Positions 32,717-43,213 of a DNA stretch of 64,000 nt are shown piece by piece. The notes beneath the pieces are model-generated. The model saw nothing but the letters and a program-made list of their open reading frames with translations, was not told the DNA's origin and ran no database searches. The translations under genes were made by a program, and so were the position numbers. The DNA lies in assembly GCA_958510825.1 (NCBI GenBank), contig OY294047.1, positions 45,243,365-45,307,364 on the forward strand, given 5' to 3'. The first letter of the stretch is position 1. Each line of letters opens with the position of its first letter. This DNA is from Brachypterus glaber (Eukaryota > Arthropoda > Insecta > Coleoptera > Kateretidae).

Positions 32717-33900
32717 TACAAGGTTTTATCCAATAAATAGCTTAGGAATTCATATTTTTATTAAAAATTTTAATGACATTTACAAGAAAATAATTTGACA
32801 AGTGACAGTTGAGTGGGTAAAATAAATAATTATCCACTCAATAAAGTAAAATCCACGCGGGTTTATTATTGAGTTTATCTATTTAAAATAAAGCAGGTAA
32901 TTGTCTCATTATCTGTATGTATTGGACAAAACTGTTATTGTACCTAGTTAATATTTTGGTCCAAATATCTGTTTGGGTGGGTCTGCAATTATATAATTTA
33001 TACCTGTTCACCTCGCCAAACCGTGCATTTCTGAATATTTAATTGATTTATTACAGGCTCGAGGTGCACCCGGGAAAAATGTACTCCATAATTAATTGCA
33101 AGCATTAATTTAACACTTACGACACAACAGTATTGCACATAACGGGTTATGATACGTAATACAAAATATTATTTCCGAAATACATTTTAATGATACCTTA
33201 CCTTTAAAAAGGTTGATGAACACTGGTCCAAACCAAAGTCCAAACCAAAGTGTTCATTTACCGGGGATACGCAAAACTTTTATTTTAAAAGATAAATGAA
33301 TTTTATCTAACACCTTCACAGAAACACTTGTTTTGAGCACTATTTTAAATGTCAAAAGTGAGTTTTTTTCCACTAGTGACTAAAAAATTTTTCACCCACT
33401 CTTTTACGTACAGCTTTTGATCTCACCCAAAATTAGTTACATACCCTATTAATTAAGTATTATAACTATTCTATAAATAGAAGCACGTTAACTAAACCAT
33501 AAAAATTAAAGAAAACCCCAAATTATTCTTTAGTTTTTGAATAAAATACTGTTTTTATTAAAAATTCTGTCATCACCGCGTCCATTTTGACGTTTGTAAG
33601 AAATGTAAAACTAGCAATTGTTTATTTTTAATAGGCATACTTAGGCCATGGCTACCTATTATTTTAGTATTAAGAAAACTTAATCTTAATATTTTTGACA
33701 TAATTTTTCGCAAAATTATAGATTTTTATTTAAAAATAAAAGATGTTGGATAAAATTAAATTCTCAACTCGTGTATTAAGTGATTTTATCCACCTAATAC
33801 ACTAGTTAAGAAAATAACTATTATTTTTATATTCAAAAATAAATATTTTTTTAACAAAGTAAATATTTTTGAAAAATTAAAATATTTGTTTTTCAAGTGT
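32717..33900. other. No gene seen
   Basis: AT-rich DNA with a small direct duplication (TCCAAACCAAAG twice near 33227-33250). Confidence 0.5.
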
Positions 33901-34520
33901 TCCAAGTGACTGACTGACTGACTGACGAGTTGGGAAAATCTGCTGTTTAGTTGGGAAAATCCACTGTTCAGTTAGTAAAATTGTGTATATTAAGTGGTAG
34001 ATTTCGGAAATTGCTAGAAAAGTTGGGAAAATTGAGGAGTACAGTTGGGAAATTGGTAAATTGGTCGGTTAGTAAATTCTGGCAGTGGCATAGCTTTTTT
34101 CTTTAGTTGGGAAAGAAAAAGAGTACAGTTGAGTATTTTTTCAGAGGTGAGTTTCTTTTTTTTTTTTAGTCGTCAAAATTTCTGGCAGCAAGGGTCAAAC
34201 ATTTTTTTGGAATTTGCGAAATTTTGCAATTTTAAGTTGGTAAATATTTGGTTGGTTTTTTTAGTCATCGAAATTTCTGGCAGAGGTAAAAAATATTTTT
34301 GGGGTGAGACGTTTTTCTTTGTCATCAAATTTTCTGGCAGGGGTCAAACATTTTTTTGAAAGTTGGGAAATTTCGCAATTTTAAGTTGGGAAATATTTGG
34401 CTGTTTTTTTTTTTTTTGAGTGAGGACGTTTTTTTTGCCATGAAAATTTCTGGCAGGGGTCAAACATTTTTTTGGAAGTTGGGAAATTTCGCAATTTTAA
34501 GTTGGGAAATATTTGGTTCG
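33900..34520 (+). repeat. Diverged tandem repeats, GTTGGGAAAAT and ~115-bp units
   Basis: The first part has irregular GTTGGGAAAAT words. From about 34170 a unit containing TTTCTGGCAGGGGTCAAACA, TTTTTTTGGAAGTTGGGAAA and TTTCGCAATTTTAAGTTGGG occurs in full about three times, with the last two nearly identical. A distant relative (CATTAAAATTCCTGGCAGCG) is at 44090-44160. The overlapping ORFs are repeat artefacts. Confidence 0.75.
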
Positions 34521-34775
34521 CACCCCTTATTTGCAAATATGGCGAAGGCGCTAACAGTAAAAAATGTTTTTTTTTAAATAATCCTAAAACTTTTGTCAGT
34601 TCAGTTGAGATCATGAAGGGAAAGATTGCACCAATTTTTACTACATATCAGAGCTAAACTAAAGGTTTTAAAAAGAAATCACTTATTAAACATTGTTACT
34701 ATTGTTACGATGAACGAGTTTGAATGTTGTTTCTTTATTGAGCGCTGGGGTTTGGTTGCTATAAAGTTTTTTGTT

Positions 34776-35189
34776 AATGGAGCTCTCTACAACAATAATT
34801 ATGAAATAAAAGACGTCTACCCTATCTCTATCTCATTTGTGCTACACTTTTCAGCCAACCAAATAAATACTGTATTTGTTTTTCATACAACAAATACAGT
34901 ATTTATTTGGTTGGCCGGAAAGTGTAGCACTGAGCGGCACGAACGAACATAGCTAATGTGAATCTGTAGAATAAGATAATTCTACTAAAATTTAGATGGC
35001 GCCAGTAATTTCTTTAATAAAAATAATATAGTTACACTTTTCGCCCGGCCAAGTAAATATTGTATTTGTTCAACAAAGAACAAATACAGAATTTGTTTGG
35101 TTGGGTGGAAGTGGGAGTGTATGTATGTCTTTTATTCTTTTTGGGTAGAACTTTTGTCCCTGTCTAATCTAACGGGAGAAATCGCCATT
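34776..35189 (+). mobile_element. Double-hairpin MITE, copy 3
   Basis: Begins AATGGAGCTCTCTACAAC and ends AACGGGAGAAATCGCCATT. The strong hairpin spans about 34840-34930 and the weak hairpin about 35033-35120. It is nearly identical to copy 4 at 43214-43620. An ORF crossing it from the left is not a gene. Confidence 0.85.
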
Positions 35190-36480
35190 CCGGAAAGTTG
35201 GATCGAGTGCAATCTTTCCCTTCTTGCTCTCACCAGTTCAATTACACTTAAAACTTAAAACTTCAACTTTTTTCTTGCGTGCTAATTCTTTTTAACATTT
35301 TATCTGTCAATAAATTTTTTTTATTGGCCTATATTAGGGCTATGAGTCGGGTGATTTAATGCCAATTTTTTTATGTTTGCTTAAAAACTTGTATCGGGGC
35401 CCCCGATTCGGGGGTTTTGTGGTTGCTCGAACCAAATTCACTGTCAAAATTTAAAAATTTGATATGGCGGATTCAAAATGGCTGAAAAGTTTGAAAAATT
35501 TAATTTGCTCTTCTAAAAAACTCGTATCGGGGATTTTTAATGTCGCTGTTGATTTATAAAGGCAAATCTAATGTATAAATTAAAAAATTTCTATATCCAT
35601 ACAAAAAAAAACTAAATTTAATTTTAAATTTGGAATATATTTATATTGAATTAAATACGGTTTTAGCGACATCAAAAATAACTCCGATACCAGTTATTAA
35701 TCAAACATAAAGAAACGATAATTTCCAAACCAAACGGGTTCGAATTCAGCGAGTAAAAATACGTAAGAAAATGTTAAAAAACACTGTAAACTAGTGTTAT
35801 TTATAGCATAAATGCTTTAAGGGCGTTGCTTTTAAAAAAGATCAAATAAATAATAAACTGGGGTTATTAGTAAAAAATTTAACTCGCTTCATAATTGTCA
35901 TACTGTACAGTTTAAAAAGTTTAAAACAAAAAGGCTTAAAGCAAAAAAAAAGTTAAATGTATCGTAATCCATAATCTCGTTTAATAACAAGTTACAAAAA
36001 AAGTTGCAAGAAATTATTTTATGCATGCATTCTGGACCACCCTTGCTGTCAATACTTACTTCGATGTAGAAATACTGCCGTGATAAAATTAAATAACGTA
36101 AATGTCTTTATCATTATCAAATTATCCCTAAAATTCTACATCCTTTATTATTTGTGAGTAGTAGTCTATTCTAGGCCTGCTATCTTTCTTCTTACTCCAG
36201 TCTCATTCGCCTAGCTTTTTCTAGTCTGGATCATACGGCCGAAAGTTGTACGGCCGAAGAAATGCTTTTACCCCCTCTACTGTATTCTCCAGAGGTTCTC
36301 AATATTTGATTAAAACAATGAATTTCTTATGCATATTGTTACACCAGGCGAGTATTTATTATTTAATTAGCTAAAGCTAAGTTATTTAGCCTATATATAA
36401 TCCTATTTGATTCTTAAAATATATCGCCTTCTAAATTCTGAAATATCGTATCTGAAAAATTCCTCCCATTAAAAAAAATA
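35190..36480. other. No gene; weak inverted repeat
   Basis: CTTGTATCGGGGCCCCCGAT near 35389 contains a palindrome, and TTTATGTTTGCTTAAAAACT there is imperfectly complementary to sequence near 35685-35715. Otherwise AT-rich and featureless. Confidence 0.4.
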
Positions 36481-36960
36481 CACCAAACCAGCTAACTACC
36501 AAACCAAACCATTATTAACGTAAACCAACGCCTCCCATTAAAAAAAAAACACCAAACCAGCAAACTACCAAACCAAACCATTGTTAACGAAATCAACGCC
36601 TCCCATTAAAAAAAAAGCAGCAAACTACCAAACCAAACCATTGTTAACGTAAACCAACGCCTCCCATTAAAAAAAAAACACCAAACCAGCAAACTACCAA
36701 ACCAAACCATTGTTAACGAAATCAACGCCTCCTATTAAAAAAAAAAGCAGCAAACTACCAAAACAAACCATTGATAACGTAAACCAACGCCTCCCATTAA
36801 AAAAAAAACACACCAAACCAGCAAACTACCAAACCAAACCATTGTTAACGTAAAGCAACGCCTCCCATTAAAAAAAAAACACCAAACCAGCAAACTACCA
36901 AACTAAACCATTGTTAACGTAAACCAACGCACCCATTAAAAAAAAAACACTAACCAGAAA
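36460..36960. repeat. Minisatellite, alternating ~62/67-bp units
   Basis: About seven units of the type CCAACGCCTCCCATT, poly-A of 9-10, CACCAAACCAGCAAACTACC, AAACCAAACCATTGTTAACG. Two versions alternate: one with CACCAAACCAGC after the A-tract and ending GTAA, and a shorter one with GCAGC and ending GAAAT. The alternation shows higher-order duplication of a dimer. Repeats are contiguous with no unique spacers. Confidence 0.9.
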
Positions 36961-37025
36961 TTCGTGAGTATTTTAACAATTTTTTTTTATAAAAATTTCA
37001 ACAATTCTATTATATTTATTAATTT

Positions 37026-37211
37026 TCAGAGAATAGTAATAAGCAACCAGTTATATATCTCAATGTATAAATACTTGCCTACACTTTGAGAGCCACTGAA
37101 ATCAGTGCTGCCACTACTACAAACCTCGTTTTCGGCCTTATGATTTTCGGCCGTAATAGCCACCTCGACATTTTCCAAAAGATATGCCTTCCCAATTTCT
37201 TTTGTAACTAC
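37026..37211 (-). pseudogene. Exon-like ORF, duplicated, broken by a hAT MITE
   Basis: On the minus strand the frame VVTKEIGKAYLLENVEVAIT and AENHKAENEVCSSGSTDFSG is open and has better coding composition than its surroundings. It has a possible GT donor at its 3' side (37081-37084). Before the MITE at 37212-37488 inserted, it would have been preceded by CGGATAG/GTAGTTAC, a possible acceptor. I do not recognise the protein. The unit-B copy is at 38886-39068 with a few substitutions. It could be a captured host exon or a decayed transposase piece. Confidence 0.3.
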
Positions 37212-37488
37212 CAGGGCCGTGGCTATGGGGGGAGATCCCCCCACCCATCTTGAAAAGTTGTATATTTCATTGATCCAAAACAAAAGTTGTATATTTTATG
37301 GATTCTAAATACAAAAATCGTATATTGCCGGGATTCAAAATACAAAAGTTGTATATTTCACGAAAAGGTGAGGACCTTTATTTTTTTAGTCATTAACTTT
37401 TTTCTCGAGGAAAAAAGTTGTATTTTTAGGCCAAAAAAATTGTAATTTTTGACCTCCCCCCTACAAAATCTTCTTCGCTACGGCCCTG
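37212..37488. mobile_element. hAT-type MITE (CAGGGCCGTGGC ends), in unit A
   Basis: A 277-bp element with ends CAGGGCCGTGGCTA and GCTACGGCCCTG, flanked by GTAACTAC (37204-37211) and TTAACTAC (37489-37496): an 8-bp duplication with one mismatch. CAGGGCCG-type ends and 8-bp duplications are typical of hAT. The duplicated copy in unit B lies at 39069-39347, so the insertion predates the duplication. Confidence 0.8.
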
Positions 37489-38495
37489 TTAACTACCTAT
37501 CCGATTATTTTGTCTTAATAGAAAAGACTTTCTTTTTAGTTAAAACCAAATTTTCCTCTTTCAATATTTTTCCGGTTATCCTATTTTTTTCAATTCCACG
37601 ATAGGGTTTGAATATACAGTAAGTATTTCCAAGAAAATTGGCCAAAGGGCAAATTGTTAACTTATTTTCATTGAACTGGCGTTAACTAGAATACATTAAT
37701 ATTTACTGGGACCTTGCGGTTAATATATGGAGGTATTTGAAAAAAAGTGACATTTATCTTACCACTTTGATAAAAAAATTATGAGTTGCCTTGTTAACCC
37801 TCTGCCACAGACACTTTATTAATGGAACGTTACCACAGACATGGCGTAAAAATTACAATTTAAAAGTCGATTTTTTTTTTTAATTTTAATTTGTTTATTC
37901 TTTATAGCTTTAATTATTTTATTATAAATTTAATAGAACAATATTTAAATGAGTTATATAATGTAATTTGTACTATAATCTTATTTTTTGTTAATTTTGA
38001 CTTTTTAGGAAATTTTCTTTAAATAACTTGGCAGAAGAAAGAAAAAAACATATTTATAAGATAAAATTAAAAAGACCAAACAACATAATCATAAAATTCT
38101 AAAAAAAAAATAATATTTTTCTTCAAGTGTACTAAAATGTTCATATATTATAACTGAACACACTAGTTAAAAGTGATCTATTTTTTTACAGTAAAAAAAT
38201 GAGTTCATTGTTGTACGCCGTAAAAAAAGTTAGTTAGCAAAACCACCACTGGCGGCAGCACTCTTTGACTTTGATGACAGTCATACTTCAAACTTGTTTG
38301 TTTATTATGTAAACAGGTGGTTGACTCGAGATTCTGTGCAAAAACCTTGTGTGAAATTGATTAAAAATGATTGAAGAAGAATATATGGTTTATACACCTA
38401 CATATCTCTCCGAAATTGCAAATGCTACATTAGACATCGAAATCGCGAAAAGTGTACGATTTAGCCTACGAAAAAAATTTAAAATGAGTTAAGGA

Positions 38496-38815
38496 ACCAT
38501 TATTAACGTAAACCAACGCCTCCCATTAAAAAAAAAACACCAAACCAGCAAACTACCAAACCAAACCATTGTTAACGAAATCAACGCCTCCCATTAAAAA
38601 AAAAAGCAGCAAACTACCAAACCAAACCATTGTTAACGTAAACCAACGCCTCCCATTAAAAAAAAACACACCAAACCAGCAAACTACCAAACCAAACCAT
38701 TGTTAACGTAAACCAACGCCTCCCATTAAAAAAAAAACACCAAACCAGCAAACTACCAAACTAAACCATTGTTAACGTAAACCAACGCACCCATTAAAAA
38801 AAAACACTAACCAGA
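38496..38815. repeat. Minisatellite, second array (~5 units)
   Basis: The same units as the 36460-36960 array at the head of duplication unit B, with fewer copies. Identical terminal degeneration (CCAACGCACCCATT, then CACTAACCAGAAATTCG) marks the same array end in both. Confidence 0.9.
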
Positions 38816-39068
38816 AATTCGTGAGTATTTTAACAATTTTTTGTTATAAAAATTTCAACAATTCTATTATATTTATTAATTTGCAGAGAATAGTAATAAG
38901 CAACCAGTTATATATCTCAATGTATAAATACTTGCCTACACTTTGAGAGCCACTGAAATCAGTGCTGCCACTACTACAAACCTCGTTTTCGGCCGTATGA
39001 TTTTCGGCCGTAATAGCCACCTCGGCATTTTCCAAAAGATATGCCTTCCCAATTTCTTTTGTAACTAC

Positions 39069-39347
39069 CAGAGCCGTGGCTATGGGGGCAGCGTCCCCCC
39101 CACCCATCTTGAAAAGTTGTATATTTCATTGATCCAAAACAAAAGTTGTATATTTTATGGATTCTAAATACAAAAATCGTATATTGCCGGGATTCAAAAT
39201 ACAAAAGTTGTATATTTCACGAAAAGGTGAGGACCTTTATTTTTTTAGTCATTAACTTTTTTCTCGAGGAAAAAAGTTGTATTTTTAGGCCAAAAAATTT
39301 GTAATTTTTGACCTCCCCCCTACAGAATCTTCTTCGCTACGGCCCTG
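39069..39347. mobile_element. hAT-type MITE, unit-B copy
   Basis: The counterpart of 37212-37488 carried along by the segmental duplication, with small differences (CAGAGCCG at the left end, GGCAGCGTCCCCCC instead of GGGAGATCCCCCC). Confidence 0.8.
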
Positions 39348-39656
39348 TTAACTACCTATCCGATTATTTTGTCTTAATAGAAAAGACTTTCTTTTTAGTT
39401 AAAACCAAATTTTCCTCTTTCAATATTTTTCCGGTTATCCTATTTTTTTCAATTCCACGATAGGGTTTGAATATACAGTAAGTATTTCCCAGAAAATTGG
39501 CCAAAGGGCAAATTGTTAACTTATTTTCATTGAACTGCCGTTAACTAGAATACATTAATATTTAATGGGACCTTGCGGTTAATATATGGAGGTATTTGAA
39601 AAAAAGTGACATTTATCTTACCACTTTGATAAAAAAATTATGAGTTGCCTTGTTAA

Positions 39657-40818
39657 CCCTCTGCCACAGACACTTTATTAATGGAACGTTACCACAGACA
39701 TGGCGTAAAAATTACAATTTGAAAGTCGATTTTTTTTTTAAATTTTAATTTGTTTATTCTTTATAGCTTTAATTATTTTATTATAAATTTAATAGAACAA
39801 TATTTAAATGAGTTATATAATGTAATTTGTACTATAATCTTATTTTTTTTTAATTTTGACTTTTTAGGAAATTTTCTTTAAATAACTTGGCAGAAGAAAG
39901 AAAAAAACATATTTATAAGATAAAATTAAAAAGACCAAACAACATAATCATAAAATTCTAAAAAAAAAATAATATTTTTCTTTAAGTGTACTAAAATGTT
40001 CATATATTATAACTGAACCCACTAGTTAAAAGTGATCTATTTTTTTACAGTAAAAAAATGAGTTCATTGTTGTACGCCGTAAAAAAAGTTAGTTAGCAAA
40101 ACCACCACTGGCGGCAGCACTCTTTGACTTTGATGACAGTCATACTTCAAACTTGTTTGTTTATTATGTAAACAGGTGGTTGACTCGAGGTTCTGTGCAA
40201 AAACCTTGTGTGAAATTGATTAAAAATGATTGAAGAAGAATATATGGTTTATACACCTACATATCTCTCCGAAATTGCAAATGCTACATTAGACATCGAA
40301 ATCGCGAAAAGTGTACGATTTAGCCTACGAAAAAAATTTAAAATGAGTTAAGGAAGGTTTAAGTTTATTTCGAAAGGGTTTTATTGGCCTATTTTAATAA
40401 AAAAAACATACTTTATTACTAAATAAATTAAATTCAAAAATTAATATTTAAAAAAATATATAGGATGCTTGAAGAAAAAATAGTATGTTTCACTCAAAGG
40501 AAATTCTACAGATTAGTAAAAAAACTCCACTTTTCCGCTTAGTAAAACAATATACTATTTTCTTTTGCAATGGATAAACCCTATTGTTTTTATTACTACG
40601 TACTTACAGACACGGCGTATTTTTTACGCATCAAAACTTTAAATAAACACGTGAAAAATCACTGTGCAACATACCAAGTTCTTCGCTCGGATTTAAGGCT
40701 TAAAGTGAATGTCCGAACAGTACTGAGACGCGGAATGCCGTAGTAAGTCGGAGTTTTGAGAAATCACAAATTGCGTACTATCCAAGCGTAAAATCTACAC
40801 CGTGTCTGTGGCAGAGGG
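39657..40818. mobile_element. piggyBac-like non-autonomous element flanked by TTAA
   Basis: A 1162-bp element begins CCCTCTGCCACAGACAC and ends GTGTCTGTGGCAGAGGG, with TTAA directly outside both ends (39653-39656 and 40819-40822). TTAA targets with CCC...GGG ends are the hallmark of piggyBac. Sub-terminal ACAGACATGGCGTAAAAATT and its counterpart near the right end strengthen the inverted structure. Caution: the identity extends outward on both sides (GCCTTG TTAA / TTAA CAAGGC), so either the empty site was itself palindromic or the true ends lie 6 bp further out. No transposase ORF is present. The left part recurs in unit A from 37798. Confidence 0.7.
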
Positions 40819-40886
40819 TTAACAAGGCATGGGACTTTAAATAAATAAAAATATGCTTAAAGCTAGTCTTATATTAGGCAAGTTTC

Positions 40887-41183
40887 ATGATATGCGAGAA
40901 AGAATTCGCCAATACAATATTGTGTTATTGCAAGAGGACATCCGACATCATCACGCTGGATTGGCCGTCCCAATCGCCCGACGCAAACCCCATTGAGAAT
41001 GTGTGGTCATTCATAAAGCACAAGCTTCGCGGGAAAAAGGTATATACATTAAAACAGCTAACACGAGAAATTCGGACAATATGGAGGTCTTTGCAGAAAG
41101 GATATGCAAAAAATCTCGTTCAAAGTATGCCCCGACGATGCCAGACGATCATTGACGCAAATAGAGACTGGACAAGTTACTAA
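40887..41183 (+). pseudogene. Tc1-like transposase C-terminal fragment
   Basis: The frame encodes 98 residues including LDWPSQSPDANPIENVWSFI (24-43), the highly characteristic block around the third catalytic acid (Glu of PIEN, residue 37) of Tc1-type DDE transposases, followed by KHKLRGKKVYTLKQLTREIR and a tail with SMPRRCQTIIDANRDWTSY. Normal enzymes are about 340 residues; the DNA-binding part and first two catalytic Asp residues are missing, so it is dead. The first ATG is inside the domain and is not a real start. The sequence continues to a probable right terminus near 41262-41292. Confidence 0.85.
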
Positions 41184-41292
41184 GTTATTTGCATTGATCT
41201 ATCATTCATTAACTGTAATTAATTGTAAAAAAAATAGTATAAATATATTCTTAAATAAACAATGCGAGACACGCTCTTACTTGACCGACTGT
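41184..41292 (+). mobile_element. Probable right end of the Tc1-like element
   Basis: After the transposase stop the DNA runs to ACTTGACCGACTG followed by TA at 41291-41292, a Tc1-style terminus. No matching left end is present in the 400 bp upstream, consistent with 5' truncation. Confidence 0.5.
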
Positions 41293-41702
41293 ATATTTAT
41301 CACGATCCTTACAAGAATATTTCAATACTACAACATATAATAACAGGTAATAAAATATAAATCATATAAGTCATATAAGTAGTTATTTATACTTTACAAT
41401 AAGAAAAAATGGATTGGACCACACACGGACAAATTATGCACCGATAAAACGCGTTAATGAAAGTTACCATAAAACTGTTCAAGTTTGGACTTTTTAACAA
41501 TCAAAATCGGGCAGAATAATCGAATAATAATTTACTTATTAACTTTTTAACGCTTTAACCTAAAATATTTACATTTTGTAGACTTGATATTTATTAATTA
41601 AGGATTTCCCATATTAAATTCGAAGCTTTTAAATCAAAGCGTCCAAGAGATGTTTAAAGAAAATAAAAAAATAGGTTTTACCGCATTTACGAATACCAAA
41701 AT

Positions 41703-41704
41703 CT

Positions 41705-41742
<38 letters not shown>

Positions 41743-41745
41743 GAT
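41703..41745. repeat. (AAT)n microsatellite
   Basis: About 12 uninterrupted AAT/ATA triplets. It is not attached to a recognisable LINE end here. Confidence 0.9.
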
Positions 41746-41783
41746 AAAACATTTCTATTTACATGAAAAACATTATATATATC

Positions 41784-42173
41784 GTCGGCTTACAAGTAAA
41801 GAGCACTAAGTCCAAAAACATGTTTTTGAGATATTGACAAATTTAACTTTCACTGTTGTTTTTTAATTTTTGTAATAATTGTTACAAAAATGCACTTTTC
41901 GCCAAACAAACACTAAGTCGCTTAGTGCAGAAAAATTTGAAATAATCTACAAGTAAAACGCACTAAGTGCACTAAGTGACTTAGTGCCTATTGCCAGATA
42001 AAATTTTATCAAAATCAAACTGGTGCGTTTTGTATAGTGGGTAACTCTCTTGGCAGTCCACCTAGAAGTTAGTTCGGTTTACCTGTATATAGATCATCAA
42101 AAATTAATTACAGTACCATAAAAATCCCATTTTTGCAAAAAAGTGACTTAGTGCCTTTTACTTGTAAGCCGAC
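41784..42173. mobile_element. MITE with internal CACTAAGTG palindromes
   Basis: Ends GTCGGCTTACAAGTAAAG and CTTTTACTTGTAAGCCGAC are inverted. It carries multiple copies of CACTAAGT and ACTTAGTG, singly and paired (about 41805, 41919-41937, 41957-41989, 42143). Non-coding. Flanks are (AT)n, so the target duplication cannot be read. Confidence 0.75.
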
Positions 42174-42283
42174 AATATATATATACAAACGGACGTATTT
42201 TTTATGCAAAGTAATCAAAATAAAATATAGGATTCAATAGAACTGGCACATATCTCATTAACCCTGATCAACCCTGAGTGTAC

Positions 42284-42620
42284 ATTAACATAACTCCACC
42301 CTGCCCCATCTTAAAAACATACTTTTTATCAAAATTTAATGACAAAGGCACTAAATTTCAATAGCAATAAAACAATGTTCCTAAGATGGGGCAGAGTGAA
42401 GTTATGTTAATACGCACTTAAGGCTGAACGTTCCTGAGATGTACCTCGTATAATGTCTCATAAAAGTTCAGCCTTAGGTGCGGATTAACATATCTCCACC
42501 CTGCCTCATCTTAGAAGCATATTTTTTATTATTATTGAAATGTAGTGCCTTCGCCATTAAATATTAATAAAAAGAATGTTTTTAGGATGGGGCAGGGTTA
42601 TGTTAATACGCACCTGGGGT
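42284..42620. repeat. Two tandem hairpin units joined by a third hairpin
   Basis: Unit 1 (about 42284-42420) has arms with ACATAACTCCACCCTGCCCC and its complement. Unit 2 (about 42485-42612) has arms with CATATCTCCACCCTGCCTCA and its complement. The linker (about 42420-42475) is also palindromic (AAGGCTGAACG ... AGTTCAGCCTT). A single related arm (CACCCTACCCCATCTAAAAT) appears near 54560. Confidence 0.75.
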
Positions 42621-43213
42621 TGAATGTTTATGACATTTTGTAGCAGCAGTGTTATTCCTATGGACGTCACTGTAGTGCATTGAAATTCGAGACATATTTA
42701 CGATAACAATGCACCTATATCCCACACATTGGCAGTTGCATTAAAAAACTACTCTTATTTTGCATTTTTATAAAAACATCTAAAGTTTTCTCGGAAAATT
42801 TTGCTATATATCATGATATCAGTAGACTAAAATAGTCAAAACATTTTTAAGCCACCATAATAGTGTAAATAAAAAGTTTTAGCCCAAAAGTTTTGGGTGG
42901 CAACTTTAAAAGATTCCCAAAGTTATCTTTTGAGACGATATTGTTTTTGGTAAAAAGGGTTAGCTCCTCGGTTATTTTTTGCAATAGGTCGCTTAGAATA
43001 AACATTTGTCTTTCTAAAATGCCAATATCTCTTTTTTTTTGTTTTTTGTTTTTTGTTTTATTTTTTTTATATATTAAATTTTAGGTTCCCGTCATCCGCC
43101 CCAAAAAAAAATCTGTTTTGTTGGTCAGTCTGTATCGGTCTGTAAAAAACTGTTACTTTTTGCTATAGCTCGCTTTTTTAAAAACATTGTTTTATTGAAT
43201 TGTGGAATTGCTT
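42620..43213. other. No gene seen
   Basis: AT-rich, T-tract-rich DNA without supported features. Confidence 0.5.

Larger units (their letters stand above)
36509..38495. repeat. Tandem segmental duplication, unit A (~1.99 kb)
   Basis: Units A and B (38496-40355) are head to tail and nearly identical over about 1.47 kb after their minisatellite heads (for example offset of exactly 1860 bp at both TAGCCTACGA occurrences). Each begins CCATTATTAACGTAAACC and ends AAATGAGTTAAGGAA. Unit A carries more minisatellite copies than unit B. Few substitutions (for example GGCCTTATG versus GGCCGTATG) imply a recent event. Confidence 0.92.
38496..40355. repeat. Tandem segmental duplication, unit B (1.86 kb)
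   Basis: The second copy of the duplication. Its right part continues past 40355 into the rest of the piggyBac-like element, which unit A lacks, so B (or its right junction) reflects the ancestral arrangement and A stops abruptly at AAGGAA, where the next minisatellite begins. Confidence 0.9.

Noticed and set aside
34129..34614. Overlapping ORFs with repeated Phe-rich motifs
   Set aside because: They are readings of the ~115-bp tandem repeat; frames shift between units.
34626..34952. 108-residue plus-strand ORF
   Set aside because: It runs from unique DNA into the double-hairpin MITE; the same happens at 43528-43779. No protein conservation.
36460..36960. Regularly repeated units resembling a CRISPR array
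   Set aside because: The units are contiguous 62-67 bp repeats without unique spacers, in a eukaryotic context with transposons and no cas genes.
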